Shown here: positions 39,923 through 48,825 of the stretch, piece after piece
Numbering within the stretch: the first letter of the stretch is position 1
How the letters are laid out: the number at the start of each line of letters is the position of its first letter
From: a virus
Strand: one strand, 5' to 3'
DNA: 64,000 nt
IMG/VR virus record: IMGVR_UViG_3300028920_000034
Coordinates: 1-64,000 of that record
The notes under the pieces: generated by a model
What the model was told of the DNA's origin: nothing
Database searches by the model: none
What the model saw: the letters and a program-made list of their open reading frames with translations, nothing else
Translations under genes and position numbers: made by a program

Positions 39923-40332
39923 GGGGTCTCCGCGAGGGTGGCCGGTTGCTGGACGTTGAACCGGAACGGGTCCTTGAGCTGGAGCTTCCGCCCGGTGGGG
40001 AGCTGGATCACTGCATCCGACACGTAGCCGCCAGCGTCCAGGTCCACGGTGTCCGCGGGCAGGACGTAGACTTCGATGATCCTGGCCACGCCGTCCACCA
40101 CCTTGGCCTGGGAATCGTCGCCCCCGGTGATGCCAGTGGACTTCTTGGTGATCACCGCTTCGCTGTCGGTATCGGTCACCTCTTTTTTCACAGAGAACCA
40201 GATCAAGGCGCCCGTAATGTCACCCACGTCCTCATTGGTGATGGTGAACCGAATGGTGCGGTCCCGGTTCTTGTAGAGGTTGACCACATCCGAGCACACG
40301 CAATCGGGCTGGAAAAACGGGGAGTCAGCCAT
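39919..40332 (-). CDS. Virion-associated beta-sandwich protein (BppU-like)
   Basis: A 137-residue beta-rich protein. The pattern LYKNRDRTIRFTITNEDVGD, then ALIWFSVKKEVT, then VYVLPADTVDLDAGGYVSDAVIQLPTG resembles the N-terminal domain of baseplate BppU-type and tail-fibre adaptor proteins. It probably joins the tail-fibre apparatus. It follows the small membrane protein at 40332 with a one-base overlap. Confidence 0.5.
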   Translation of the reverse strand: MADSPFFQPDCVCSDVVNLYKNRDRTIRFTITNEDVGDITGALIWFSVKKEVTDTDSEAVITKKSTGITGGDDSQAKVVDGVARIIEVYVLPADTVDLDAGGYVSDAVIQLPTGRKLQLKDPFRFNVQQPATLAETP

Positions 40333-40643
40333 CAGTCACACTCCATTTTCACGGTGATGCCAGAGTCCTCTACCACCACGCCGGTCTCGGTGTCGAGCAC
40401 CTCCACCTCCACGGTGATCTCACCAATGTCCTCGAGCTGCACCTGCATGGTCTCCGGCTCCACTTCCACCATTTCCACCAGGAGCTCGCTCACCCCTTCC
40501 ACGTCCGTGTCGAGCTCGGTGAACTGCTCCCTGGTGATGGCCGCCTGGGGCCAGATCTTCCCGAGGGTGGACAGGGAAATCCCGACCACCACGCACACGG
40601 CGAGGAGCTCGAGGAGACCGGTCTGGGCGATGAAGGCGATCAT
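40332..40643 (-). CDS. Small membrane-anchored acidic protein
   Basis: A 103-residue protein. Residues 8-32 form one hydrophobic membrane segment (TGLLELLAVCVVVGISLSTLG); the remainder is acidic and beta-like (VEVEPETMQVQLEDIGEITVEVEVLDTETGVVV). The start ATG overlaps the upstream stop. No family is recognised. Confidence 0.5.
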   Translation of the reverse strand: MIAFIAQTGLLELLAVCVVVGISLSTLGKIWPQAAITREQFTELDTDVEGVSELLVEMVEVEPETMQVQLEDIGEITVEVEVLDTETGVVVEDSGITVKMECD

Positions 40644-41200
40644 GGCTCGAGCACCTGTTTGAACACCTTGTACCGGTTGGTGCCCTCCCAGGTGATCCCG
40701 ATGGTGTACTCCGCCAGGTGCTCCGGGTCCGTGCCGGCCGGAGGGGGCTGGCCGCCATCGGTGGCAAGCTCCACGTCCGCCTTGGACTCGAAGAGGCGCA
40801 CGCGGGCCGCTACAAGCTGGCCATCTGCATCGTAGCTGGTGGTGTCGATGAAGATGTTTTCGTGGACCAGGCCCAGGGCGCGAGCCACCATCTGGTAGAT
40901 CTCGCTCTGCGAAGCGTCCACCACATCGTACTCCTCGTACCAGACCTGGAGATTGTAGTCGATCAACACCTCCACCAGCCAGAAGCCGGTGGCGTTGGGC
41001 GTCCAAGAGATTCGGTACTCGCCAAGATTATCAATCTCCGCGATTCCGTAGACGTAGCCGGTCTGCTCAACACCATCGTGGAAGATGGTGACAGTGAAGT
41101 CCCCGATGGTGAGCCCGCTGTGCTTCTGGCCGGAGCCGTCCGGTTCCCAGACTGGGAACTGGTCAATGACTCCTACGTTGACAGGTAGCTCTCTGCTCAT
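40640..41200 (-). CDS. Probable virion beta-sandwich protein
   Basis: A 186-residue beta-rich protein beginning MSRELPVNVGVIDQFPVWEPDG. LTIGDFTVTIFHDGVEQTG and EYRISWTPNATGFWLVEVLI resemble the modules of tail-fibre and baseplate proteins. No catalytic motif is visible. Structural role inferred from the context. Confidence 0.5.
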   Translation of the reverse strand: MSRELPVNVGVIDQFPVWEPDGSGQKHSGLTIGDFTVTIFHDGVEQTGYVYGIAEIDNLGEYRISWTPNATGFWLVEVLIDYNLQVWYEEYDVVDASQSEIYQMVARALGLVHENIFIDTTSYDADGQLVAARVRLFESKADVELATDGGQPPPAGTDPEHLAEYTIGITWEGTNRYKVFKQVLEP

Positions 41201-41203
41201 GGT

Positions 41204-42211
41204 TCATGCCACCGCGCCATCGGACTTCCGTAGCCCGCGGAACTCGCTCACGTCCTTGAGAATGCTCGGCCACAGGAACCCATTGTACGATGCGAGGAGC
41301 ACGTTTTGGAAGGTAGCCGTTTCATAGCCCACGCCCATGGCCTTGGACATGAGAAGATGAACGGCCACGCCGATGAAAAAGCCCACCACCAGATTCATGA
41401 AATCGAACCGCTCGGTGGCAAGCCCGGCCGCCTGGCACCGGCGGCGCTCGAGGCTGTGGTCCCACACGAATCGGAGCACCACCCCGAGGAACGTGGTGAG
41501 GAAGTAGACGATCTCCGCGTACTTCTGCCAGATGCCCTTGCCCTTTCGATTCGCCACGTCCTTGCCCACGTTCCCAACGCCTGGCGCGAAGCCCTGACGC
41601 ATCACCTGGGGCCGCATGGGGGCAACACGCATCACGTCCTCGCGGAGCTTCACCACGTCCGTGATCGGCTTCTTGTCTGCCTCGAGCACCGCCCGGGCCT
41701 CCTTGGACCCGAGCTCGAGGCACCTCACACCGTCCTTTGTGACGTGTACGATCCTCCCCGGGTCACACCGGTCCATGGGGTTGTCGATGGGATCCACCCC
41801 GTCATCAGTGACCACGATCACCACCTGCATCCGGCGCCCGCGCCGCCGCCTCGATGGCCCCATGGCACTCATGGCTTCGGGCCGCATGGCGTCCATGTCG
41901 GCGCTCACCCCAGAGGTGCGTTTGGGTTTCGTCTTGGTGGCGCCATCTGACTCTCCGGCCATCAGTCTGATGGCAAGCGCCCCCAGGGCCGTGGCCACCA
42001 CCACACCGGTCGCCATCAGGCCCATCATCCAGCCCCTGGAAACGGCGTGTGAGCCCCTGAAGGCGTCCACCATAGCCTCGAGCTCCTGGGTCTCCCGGCC
42101 CGAGCCCGTGGCCACCTGGCGCCGCTTGCGCCGATTGAAGTAGGCGCGGTAGCCGGCAATGATTCCCCACATCGTGCCGATCATCGCCAGGAGGATCACA
42201 GTGGAAGTCAC
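41204..42211 (-). CDS. Multi-pass membrane protein
   Basis: A 335-residue protein with membrane segments near residues 4-22, 64-82, 235-255 and 268-290. The long middle part is basic and soluble (PSRRRRGRRMQVVIVVTDDGVDP). It may be an envelope-associated structural or lysis-related factor; no family is recognised. It overlaps the amidase gene by four bases. Confidence 0.55.
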   Translation of the reverse strand: MTSTVILLAMIGTMWGIIAGYRAYFNRRKRRQVATGSGRETQELEAMVDAFRGSHAVSRGWMMGLMATGVVVATALGALAIRLMAGESDGATKTKPKRTSGVSADMDAMRPEAMSAMGPSRRRRGRRMQVVIVVTDDGVDPIDNPMDRCDPGRIVHVTKDGVRCLELGSKEARAVLEADKKPITDVVKLREDVMRVAPMRPQVMRQGFAPGVGNVGKDVANRKGKGIWQKYAEIVYFLTTFLGVVLRFVWDHSLERRRCQAAGLATERFDFMNLVVGFFIGVAVHLLMSKAMGVGYETATFQNVLLASYNGFLWPSILKDVSEFRGLRKSDGAVA

Positions 42212-42747
42212 AGGGGCACCTCAATCTGCTCGAGCTCCGGGCAGCCGGACAGCCACACGCGAAGCTGGTCTGGTGTGGTGGCCTCGGGGTCAATGCGAAA
42301 CGAGCCGCCCACCCCGGCCGCCTGGAGCATGATGATCGCCGCCTCCTGGCACGCCCACCGGTTGGGGTTGCGCCATGGGCGCCTGAGCCAGCGTCCGAAC
42401 CAGCGCCGAAGGGCGTGCCAGAGCATCAGCCGGTAATCGTAGGGACGCCCGAGCTCGGCCGCCACGTGCTGGAGCCCCTTCAGGAGACTGATGCGCGCTT
42501 CCGCGTACACCCACACCCGCTTGCCCGGGTCCATGCGCTTCCACTTGGCCCAGGGGAGTACCCGGTATCCGGAGGCGCTGGCCTCGAGCACCAGGCGCTG
42601 CCCCAGCTTGCCGGAGTAGTAGCTCACCGAGGCGTGGCTTGCGCCCGCGGGGGCGCGCGTGAACCACCGGATGGCCCTCCCCAGGAAGGTCTCGGTGGTG
42701 CTCAAGATCACCCAGGTCCGCTGGTCTTCCGAAATTGGCACGCTCAT
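42208..42747 (-). CDS. NlpC/P60- or YiiX-like papain-fold amidase
   Basis: A 179-residue protein. GASHASVSYY (36-45, His38) and WACQEAAIIML (131-141, Cys133) place the catalytic His before Cys, as in the circularly permuted YiiX/YebB branch of the NlpC/P60 family. These cleave peptide or isopeptide bonds, often in cell-wall or lipid-linked substrates. The ATG and next codons (ATGAGCGTGCCA) are part of repeat element copy 4, so the element and start codon are fused here. Confidence 0.6.
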   Translation of the reverse strand: MSVPISEDQRTWVILSTTETFLGRAIRWFTRAPAGASHASVSYYSGKLGQRLVLEASASGYRVLPWAKWKRMDPGKRVWVYAEARISLLKGLQHVAAELGRPYDYRLMLWHALRRWFGRWLRRPWRNPNRWACQEAAIIMLQAAGVGGSFRIDPEATTPDQLRVWLSGCPELEQIEVPL

Positions 42748-42805
42748 TGCTTCTGCTTAATTAACCTTATCTCCCCTCTTAGAAGAGAAGAGTCTTGAGG
42801 GTGTC
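42735..42805 (-). promoter_or_regulatory. Bipartite repeat element, copy 4
   Basis: Has the AAG variant of the first block and a 14-base spacer that includes CTCTTCTAAGAG, a small perfect hairpin. It overlaps the first codons of the amidase gene and the stop of the fibre gene at 42805. Candidate promoter. Confidence 0.65.
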
Positions 42806-43410
42806 TACTCGCCGTTCCCCTTCTCGACCGGGCTGATGGACAGGCGAGCTCGCCGGATCAGGGCCTCATCGCTGCCACCCAGACGACGCCAGTTGATGGC
42901 CAGCACCGGCTCACCTCCGGCGGGGAACGGGGCGATGGCCGAACCACTGAACGCGCGCCACTGGTTCAGGTCGGTCACGTCCGTGCCGCGCTCCGTACCG
43001 TTGAGGGTCATCTGGGCGAACGCCCCGGTGTTGGGCGTACCGCTCAGGAGCTTGATCTCGCAGTACCACGTGACCAGGTACTCGCCCCCACTCAGCGGAG
43101 CGGACTGAAGCTCCAGCTTCTCCATCCAGGTCTGCCCAGTGGTGCCTTGCTCGTTCTCCGAGTAGGCATACTGCACATCGCTGGTCGTCTGCTCTCCGGT
43201 GTGGTTCGCAACCAGGTTGTCCAGTGCCGTCTTCTCGGCGGGTGAAAGCGGCCCCTCGAAGACGATGCTGCACACATCGCCGTCCACGTTGATCGCCTCC
43301 AGGGGGACGGTGATGGCCGATTCGGCGTTGATCTCTGCGTACAGCACAGAGGGGTTCACCTGGCCGTTCGGAAAGTCGTCTGCGATGCTGTAATCGTAGC
43401 TGGTGCTCAT
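42805..43410 (-). CDS. Fibre-like protein, short paralogue
   Basis: A 201-residue protein. The N-terminal 85 residues (SYDYSIADDFPNGQVNPSVL ... AINVDGDVCSIVF) match the N-terminus of the protein at 43458-44483. The C-terminal 100 residues (QTWMEKLELQSAPLSGGEYL ... IRRARLSISPV) match the C-terminus of the protein at 44483-45562. It thus looks like a head-and-tail fusion of two neighbours. A virion role is inferred. Confidence 0.6.
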   Translation of the reverse strand: MSTSYDYSIADDFPNGQVNPSVLYAEINAESAITVPLEAINVDGDVCSIVFEGPLSPAEKTALDNLVANHTGEQTTSDVQYAYSENEQGTTGQTWMEKLELQSAPLSGGEYLVTWYCEIKLLSGTPNTGAFAQMTLNGTERGTDVTDLNQWRAFSGSAIAPFPAGGEPVLAINWRRLGGSDEALIRRARLSISPVEKGNGE

Positions 43411-43457
43411 GAGAAACCTCCATAGAGCGTCAAGCAGCCAGTCGGCTGCGCCTGGGA

Positions 43458-44483
43458 TCACTTGTCATATTCCATGCAGTAGAACGTGACCGACACCACC
43501 TCGCCATCGAAGGCGTTGTGCTCCTCCAACCAAATGCGGATCTCGATGCCCTGCCCATCGATCAGCTCCCGCACCGGGCCAAAGTCGAACGGGATGTTCA
43601 CCACGTCGTACTCCAGGCCGCGCTTCGCTCCGCCCAGCGCCGGAGTGATCGGGAACACGCCGTTGGCCTCCTGAACCAAGTCGAACCACTTCTTGTAGAT
43701 GTGGCCCATGCTGACCGTGGGGCCGCCGATCACAGCCGGCTGGTACTGGAAGGTGTCGTTCATCGTAATGTCGGTGGTGAATTGCGCCTCCGACTTCTCA
43801 ATCCAGAGTTTTTTGCCTTCGTTCGGCCGCATGTAGAACGTGGACCCGTTCTCGTAGCTGTAGTCCGCCGTGACCGTCTTGCCCGCCTGCGACTCAGCGA
43901 ACGTCACCGTGCCGCTCTCGTAGTCGATGGTGTAGTCGCCGCCCTCGTCCTTGAACGCCGGCCGCTCGGCTTTCTCCACGCCGTCCACGTAGACCTTGGC
44001 CAGATACGGTGCGCTCACCCGGTCCTCGCGGAACACCCGGCCGTGAGCCAGATCGATCCAGTTGTCGTGCGGGCTATTGAACGTGAGCCCGTCACCGGAA
44101 TCGGTGAGCGATCCGCCTTCCACGCGCTCGCTGTCACCATACCAGGTACATGGGTCGGTCCACAGGTGCGTCACGATCAGTCGCGCCTCTCCATCGTGCT
44201 GTGGCTCCTTCACCGTGACCAGGCGGTTCTGTGAATCCAGTTGCGCCGTGGGATTCGGAAGCGGCTCGCCACTGTGGGCTGCCACCACACCATCCAGCGT
44301 CGTCTGCTCCCCGGCCGAAAGCTCTGCCTTGAACCAAATATCGCAGTCGTCACCGTTGACGTTGATGTAGTCTAGGGCCACCGTGATGGTGCTCGCTTGG
44401 ATCTCCTGGGTGAGCCGGTCGGACGCGACCTTGCCGCTCGGGAAATCCTCGCTGACGCTGTAGCTGTACTTGGTGTCCGCCAT
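43458..44483 (-). CDS. Fibre-like protein with beta module
   Basis: A 341-residue protein. Residues 1-75 share the N-terminal domain of 42805-43410 (SYSVSEDFPSGKVASDRLTQ). About residue 180-215 has the recurring beta module with YTIDYESGTVTFAESQAG and VTADYSYENGS. The C-terminus (EIRIWLEEHNAFDGEVVSVTFY) is beta-rich. Probably a tail-fibre or baseplate accessory protein. Confidence 0.6.
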   Translation of the reverse strand: MADTKYSYSVSEDFPSGKVASDRLTQEIQASTITVALDYINVNGDDCDIWFKAELSAGEQTTLDGVVAAHSGEPLPNPTAQLDSQNRLVTVKEPQHDGEARLIVTHLWTDPCTWYGDSERVEGGSLTDSGDGLTFNSPHDNWIDLAHGRVFREDRVSAPYLAKVYVDGVEKAERPAFKDEGGDYTIDYESGTVTFAESQAGKTVTADYSYENGSTFYMRPNEGKKLWIEKSEAQFTTDITMNDTFQYQPAVIGGPTVSMGHIYKKWFDLVQEANGVFPITPALGGAKRGLEYDVVNIPFDFGPVRELIDGQGIEIRIWLEEHNAFDGEVVSVTFYCMEYDK

Positions 44484-45562
44484 TAGATCACTCTCCAGAT
44501 TTCCAAACGAGCACGCTTGATTGATGCCGTGTTTCCGCCACTGCTCGCGCAGTAGTCAATGTCAATTTCATGCGACCCGGCCCCCAGGGTCACGTGGCCG
44601 AAGCCAGAGGCCGGATGCGACTGGTTGCCTCCTGGGTCCTTGGGCTCCTGGCGCTGCTCTGCCAGGGTAGTGGTGTCGTCCACTTGGACCCGGCCACGGA
44701 AGTCCTGGCTGGCCAGGCTGTACCGCCACTCATAGGACCAGCCAATCCGGTACGTGCCAGCCGGGAGCGACGGCGTGGTCAGCTTCAGCTTTTGCTGCCA
44801 AGCCGTACTGGTGGTACTTGATTCGCTGTCGCTGGCCGACTCCTGAAACTCGGAACCGAACACGACGGACAGTGGCGTTGGAGCCCACGCGGAACCACTC
44901 CAGGCAAGCACCTCGTCTGCCGATGGTTCCGTCGCAGATACGTTCCGGCCCTGTAGCTTGTCTGCGTCCTGTTTGTCGGCCAGAACGCCGTTCAGACCAG
45001 CTACGCTGATCTCGTCTGCTCCGCCGTCCTGGTGAGTCGATGCGTGATTGGAAGGTGTCTGCGGGTCTGCCAGCGTCCCAGATAGGCCGGTCACGCTGAT
45101 TTCGTCGCTGCCTCCATCCTCATGCGTCGAGCCGTGGCCCGATGGTGTCTGCGGGTCGGCCAGGGTGCCAGATAGGCCAGCCACGCTGATCTCGTCGCTG
45201 CCGCCGTTCTGGTGACTTGCTGCGTGCGCGTTGGGATCACGGGGACTGCTCGCATCGTCCAACGTGGCATCGGAGATCTTGGTGTTCAGGTTGGCCAGCG
45301 TGTCGGCCAGGTGCTCGGAGCCACCGATCAGGTGAGCCTCCACCGCAGCCGTGAGCGTATCCCACGCCGTGTTGCCATCGTTGCGGCGATACAGCTTGGA
45401 GTCCGTGGTGCGCCAGAACAGCTCCTTCGGCTCAGGGCTCGCAGGCAGGGTGCTCCCAGACGGAACAATGAGAATACCACCATCGTCCCGGTCGAATTCA
45501 TACACCCCGGCGATGACCTTGCTGGTGGAGTCGTCAATGACGACAATCGTTGCTCCGCTCAT
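44483..45562 (-). CDS. Tail-fibre-like protein with three tandem repeats
   Basis: A 359-residue protein. Residues about 112-200 consist of three copies of a unit of about 29 residues (HAASHQNGGSDEISVAGLSG, HGSTHEDGGSDEISVTGLSG and HASTHQDGGADEISVAGLNG, each followed by xLADPQTP). Such His/Gly/Asp-rich repeats occur in phage fibres and may bind metal or form a triple spiral. The last 115 residues form the C-terminal domain shared with 42805-43410. It starts one base before the previous gene ends. Confidence 0.65.
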   Translation of the reverse strand: MSGATIVVIDDSTSKVIAGVYEFDRDDGGILIVPSGSTLPASPEPKELFWRTTDSKLYRRNDGNTAWDTLTAAVEAHLIGGSEHLADTLANLNTKISDATLDDASSPRDPNAHAASHQNGGSDEISVAGLSGTLADPQTPSGHGSTHEDGGSDEISVTGLSGTLADPQTPSNHASTHQDGGADEISVAGLNGVLADKQDADKLQGRNVSATEPSADEVLAWSGSAWAPTPLSVVFGSEFQESASDSESSTTSTAWQQKLKLTTPSLPAGTYRIGWSYEWRYSLASQDFRGRVQVDDTTTLAEQRQEPKDPGGNQSHPASGFGHVTLGAGSHEIDIDYCASSGGNTASIKRARLEIWRVI

Positions 45563-46113
45563 GTAAGCACCGCCGTCTGGCTGGCCAGCTTTCCGCCGCT
45601 CCAGGTGTACGTGATCGTCAGTGTCTCCACAGCGACACCGCTCCCATCGTACTGAATGATCACTTCGGTGGCCACCCGGCTCCCGCTGTAGGTGTACTGG
45701 TACTCGCGCACCTTCAACGTCTTGGTAACGTCGGTCCAGTAGGTCATGTTGGTGAGCCTGGCACCGCTCCAGGTGTTCTCCAGGTAGTAGCTCTCGGCCA
45801 CATCGTGTACGAGCTGGTCCAGCACCCTGTGGGTTGCCGGCGTGAGCCCGCCACCACCTGTAGCTAGATCGGTAAGGGTCAGAGGCGTGGTGTTCTCCAC
45901 GTCCTCGAAGGTCATGCGGTCCGCGCCGTCCTGGGACAGCTTGACCGTCTTGCGGATGGTGGTGTCCGGAGATGGGCGCTGGGGGTAGATTCCACGGGCA
46001 GCGAGCACATCTTCCCAGGGATTCACCTCCCCTGGGGTGTAGTCGGTCTCGGTGCCTCCGCTGCTAGGACTTTCCCACTTTACAGGGAGTACCGCATCGC
46101 CATCGGTGCCCAT
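45559..46113 (-). CDS. Probable fibre-associated protein
   Basis: A 184-residue protein with a beta-rich C-terminus (TKTLKVREYQYTYSGSRVAT and ETLTITYTWSGGKLAS) that repeats an alternating Tyr/Thr pattern. The N-terminus is Gly/Pro-rich. It lies between fibre-like genes, so a structural role is likely. No family is recognised. Confidence 0.5.
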   Translation of the reverse strand: MGTDGDAVLPVKWESPSSGGTETDYTPGEVNPWEDVLAARGIYPQRPSPDTTIRKTVKLSQDGADRMTFEDVENTTPLTLTDLATGGGGLTPATHRVLDQLVHDVAESYYLENTWSGARLTNMTYWTDVTKTLKVREYQYTYSGSRVATEVIIQYDGSGVAVETLTITYTWSGGKLASQTAVLT

Positions 46114-46134
46114 CTGCGGCCTCCAATCTGGAAG

Positions 46135-46160
46135 GCCGGGCAGCCCTATCGCTGCCCGGC
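46135..46160. other. Intercistronic hairpin, 9-bp stem
   Basis: GCCGGGCAG and CTGCCCGGC form a perfect nine-base stem with an eight-base loop, right after the stop of the fibre gene at 46172. On the minus strand no T-run follows, so it may be an RNA-stability or processing element and not a terminator. Confidence 0.6.
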
Positions 46161-46171
46161 TCCAGGTTGCG

Positions 46172-47572
46172 CTACACGCGCTTGGTGCCCAGGTCCATCA
46201 CCTGCACGTCCAGGTCGGATCCGTTGGCGGCATAGCCCATGCGGACCACGCGGCCCGGGGTGGGGATGCTGCCGAAGGTCACCAGGGCGCCAGCCGTGCC
46301 CAGGAAGTAGGGCGTGTTGACCGTGGCGCCACTCAGGCACCCGGTACAGATCCCATGCTTCACCACGTCGCTGGTACCGGGGTTGGCCCCGCCGCCCGTC
46401 TGGGCCACACCGATGGTCCGGGAGTTGGCCGGGGTGGCGATGGGCGCGTTGTCCGCGTGCTGGATCTCGTTGTTGACCGCGCTCCACCGGACCGCACGGC
46501 CACTGGTGACGGCCGCGTTGTTCAAGTGCGTGTCGAGCACCTTTTTGGCGCTGGACACCGCGGAAATGGTGTGGGTGTGCAGCGAGTCCGCGTTGGACGT
46601 GGGGCCCGCCGTGAGGGTGTTCAGGTTGGCCGCCGTCACGTTGGCGCTCACGGCCACGTCGTTGATCTTGAACAGGCTCGGCACACCGACCACCTTGAGC
46701 CCGTCGCCGTCCACGTCCAGGGTGTCCGGAGTGTCGTCCAGCTCGAGCTCCACGCCGCTGGTGCCAAGCACCAGGCCGTGGGCGCCGTCCACCAGGACGC
46801 GGAGCTGCTTGTCCGGCGAGGTGCCGGTGAGCTCGAGGCCCGGCGTGGTGGCCAGGTCGATGCCCACGCTGTCCGTGGGGAGCTCGGTGATACCGTCACC
46901 GAAGTTGACGGACAGCACGTTGCCGGTCAGGTCCAGGCCGGCGCCCGCGGTGAAGTTGCCGCCGGAGAACTGGATCCAGGTGTTGGTATCGTAGACGAAC
47001 GCCTTGTTCTCGTAGATGGACTGCTCACCGTTGATCAGGATGGCCCAGCCGTCCGTGGTGGTATCGAAGCTCCAGGAGTCCCCGGTGGCATCGTAGGTGC
47101 CGATGTTGTTCTCTTCGCTGGCGAACGATCCGGCGGCGCCGGTGCCGATCACCACCACCCGGGTGCCGTCCGGGGGCTCGCCGCCGGAGTTGGCCACCAC
47201 CACGTTCCACTGGGAGCCGTCCCACTCCACAATGTCCCCGTCCGTCTGGGTGCTCCAGTTGTTTACCAGGTAAGCGTCACCGGCCGCCGGCGCCGCGGGG
47301 TCGGATCCGCCCTGGTCTGCGTCGGACACGATCTTGAGCACAGCCGCCGGATCCTTCCATGCCAGACCCGAGGCCACGCTATCCACGTAGGCTTTCGATG
47401 CCGCCGCCGTGTCGCCGCTGGGTGTACCCGGTAGACCGGTCACCTCGTTCGATCCCATGGCAATGTCGCCATTCATCACGATGCCAGCGAGGGTGAGCTC
47501 GTCCGCCGTGGGGTCGTGCTGATCGTGGAATCCGTTGCTCGGATCCAGCTTGAAAAATCTGACTTGGGCCAT
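46172..47572 (-). CDS. Tail-fibre-like protein
   Basis: A 466-residue beta-rich protein. The N-terminus has DIAMGSNEVTGLPGTPSGDT, then AYVDSVASGL, typical of phage fibre neck regions. It continues with domains such as LLGTGDAYLVNNWS-like carbohydrate-binding patches (GDAYLVNNWSTQTDGDIVEW). It has a glycine/valine-rich C-terminus. Probably part of a long tail fibre. Confidence 0.65.
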   Translation of the reverse strand: MAQVRFFKLDPSNGFHDQHDPTADELTLAGIVMNGDIAMGSNEVTGLPGTPSGDTAAASKAYVDSVASGLAWKDPAAVLKIVSDADQGGSDPAAPAAGDAYLVNNWSTQTDGDIVEWDGSQWNVVVANSGGEPPDGTRVVVIGTGAAGSFASEENNIGTYDATGDSWSFDTTTDGWAILINGEQSIYENKAFVYDTNTWIQFSGGNFTAGAGLDLTGNVLSVNFGDGITELPTDSVGIDLATTPGLELTGTSPDKQLRVLVDGAHGLVLGTSGVELELDDTPDTLDVDGDGLKVVGVPSLFKINDVAVSANVTAANLNTLTAGPTSNADSLHTHTISAVSSAKKVLDTHLNNAAVTSGRAVRWSAVNNEIQHADNAPIATPANSRTIGVAQTGGGANPGTSDVVKHGICTGCLSGATVNTPYFLGTAGALVTFGSIPTPGRVVRMGYAANGSDLDVQVMDLGTKRV

Positions 47573-47599
47573 GTCTCGGTGCTCCTGTCCAGAAGATGG

Positions 47600-48160
47600 T
47601 TAGACCACCCGACTGTTCAGGAATTCGGCTTCCGCCTCGTCCTCAGATCCAGATTCGGGTGATTCGGTTTTCTTGGGCTGGCTGGCCTGTTGAGACGGCT
47701 TCTGATTGCCGATCTCGTTCAGGTCACCCATGTAGATGATCTTGCCGTCCGACTGCCAGGTGTAGTTCTGAAGGTTGATCCCGAGCTTGTTCTCGAGCTC
47801 CCCCAAAAACACCTTCATCTCGTTGTCCGCCTGGCGAACCTCCGCCTCCGCGGAGTTGATCTCGGCCCGCTTGGCTGCCTTTTGTGCGATGTGATCCCGC
47901 ATGAGGATCTCGAGCCCTTGCCTGGCGTTCAGGAGCTTCGCCTGGGTGCCGTTCACCCGCTCCACCATGAACTTGCTCATGAGCCAGTCGCGCTCCTCGA
48001 GGGTAATCTCAGCGAGCGGATGGAGCTCGTCCTTGTCCGCAGGCTCTGGCACAGACTTGGCCTTGGCCGGCTTCTTCTTGGAAGCCGCCTTGCGCTTCGT
48101 GGTGCGCTTCTTGGCCGGAGCCTTTTTTGAACGGGTGGATTTCGATGCCTTCGTTGTCAT
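47600..48160 (-). CDS. Histone-H1-like N-terminus plus helical protein
   Basis: A 186-residue protein. The first 45 residues are lysine/alanine/serine/threonine-rich (MTTKASKSTRSKKAPAKKRT, then TKRKAASKKKPAKAK), as in H1-like DNA-compacting proteins. The central part is helical (EERDWLMSKFMVERVNGTQAKLLNARQ) and the tail acidic (ESGSEDEAEAEF). It may bind DNA or another charged polymer. The start follows GGAGG. Confidence 0.55.
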   Translation of the reverse strand: MTTKASKSTRSKKAPAKKRTTKRKAASKKKPAKAKSVPEPADKDELHPLAEITLEERDWLMSKFMVERVNGTQAKLLNARQGLEILMRDHIAQKAAKRAEINSAEAEVRQADNEMKVFLGELENKLGINLQNYTWQSDGKIIYMGDLNEIGNQKPSQQASQPKKTESPESGSEDEAEAEFLNSRVV

Positions 48161-48256
48161 CTTCGCCTCCAATCGGGTTTCCCTTTGGTGGGATTCGAAT
48201 CTTGATTTGGATCTCGGGCATCATTGTACCCGTAACCCATGGCCGAGACAACAGTA

Positions 48257-48673
48257 TCAGGAACGTCTGATGGTGATGAGAGTGTCGGGTCTCACGTGGA
48301 ACCGGTCATCGCCTAGGGACCGGCCCATGAATTGGATCCAAGAGTAGCCGTTGGGGCCCACCACGGGCGGAGCTGCCTCGAGGCCCCCGGTGCCCCCCAC
48401 CATGTAGCCGTGGCCGCGCTGGAGTCCGGACAGGATCCCATGCGGTAGGATCCCATCTGTTTGTACTAGGCATGAAGTAGGAGATAGCTTGCGGATCACA
48501 ATGCCAAACGCTGGCATCTTGTCCTCGTCCCACGCCTCCGCCTTTTCGACTGGGTACACGTAGCCGGAGGGGTCACCTGTGAGGTAGACCGGATCCCCGA
48601 CCGATTCCGCCGCGGTGCAGGAGCCGCGGACGATGGAGCCGGCCGTTGACGCTACGGTGTTTCGTTGGCGCAT
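48257..48673 (-). CDS. Structural-type beta protein
   Basis: A 138-residue protein with short beta segments (GDPVYLTGDPSGYVYPVEKA, PAFGIVIRKLSP, HGYMVGGTGGLEAAPPVVGPNG) of the kind found in phage tail and capsid decoration proteins. No exact family is recognised. It sits beside several small membrane and coiled-coil genes. Confidence 0.5.
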   Translation of the reverse strand: MRQRNTVASTAGSIVRGSCTAAESVGDPVYLTGDPSGYVYPVEKAEAWDEDKMPAFGIVIRKLSPTSCLVQTDGILPHGILSGLQRGHGYMVGGTGGLEAAPPVVGPNGYSWIQFMGRSLGDDRFHVRPDTLITIRRS

Positions 48674-48682
48674 CGGGCCGCA

Positions 48683-48820
48683 TCATACCGTGAGTGCGTG
48701 GAGTTTCGCCAGGAGCGTGTCCATGCGCTCCACGAACGCCTGGCGCCGCTTGGTGGTCTCGCGGTCCTGACGGATCTGCTTTGCCACCACCGGTGAGACC
48801 GATTCAGCCAGATCGATCAC
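48683..48820 (-). CDS. Possible 45-aa helical protein
   Basis: A GTG start with AGGAG upstream opens a 45-residue, mostly helical peptide (VIDLAESVSPVVAKQIRQDR, then ETTKRRQAFVERMDTLLAKL). It lies five bases downstream of the next gene's stop. Support is moderate: codon use fits and the helix is continuous, but no homologue is known to me. Confidence 0.4.
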   Translation of the reverse strand: MIDLAESVSPVVAKQIRQDRETTKRRQAFVERMDTLLAKLHALTV

Positions 48821-48825
48821 ACCGG

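Noticed and set aside
46052-47434. A plus-strand frame of 460 codons
   Set aside because: It is antisense to a well-supported fibre gene and is rich in Arg, His and Gly with no domain. No ribosome-binding site was found.
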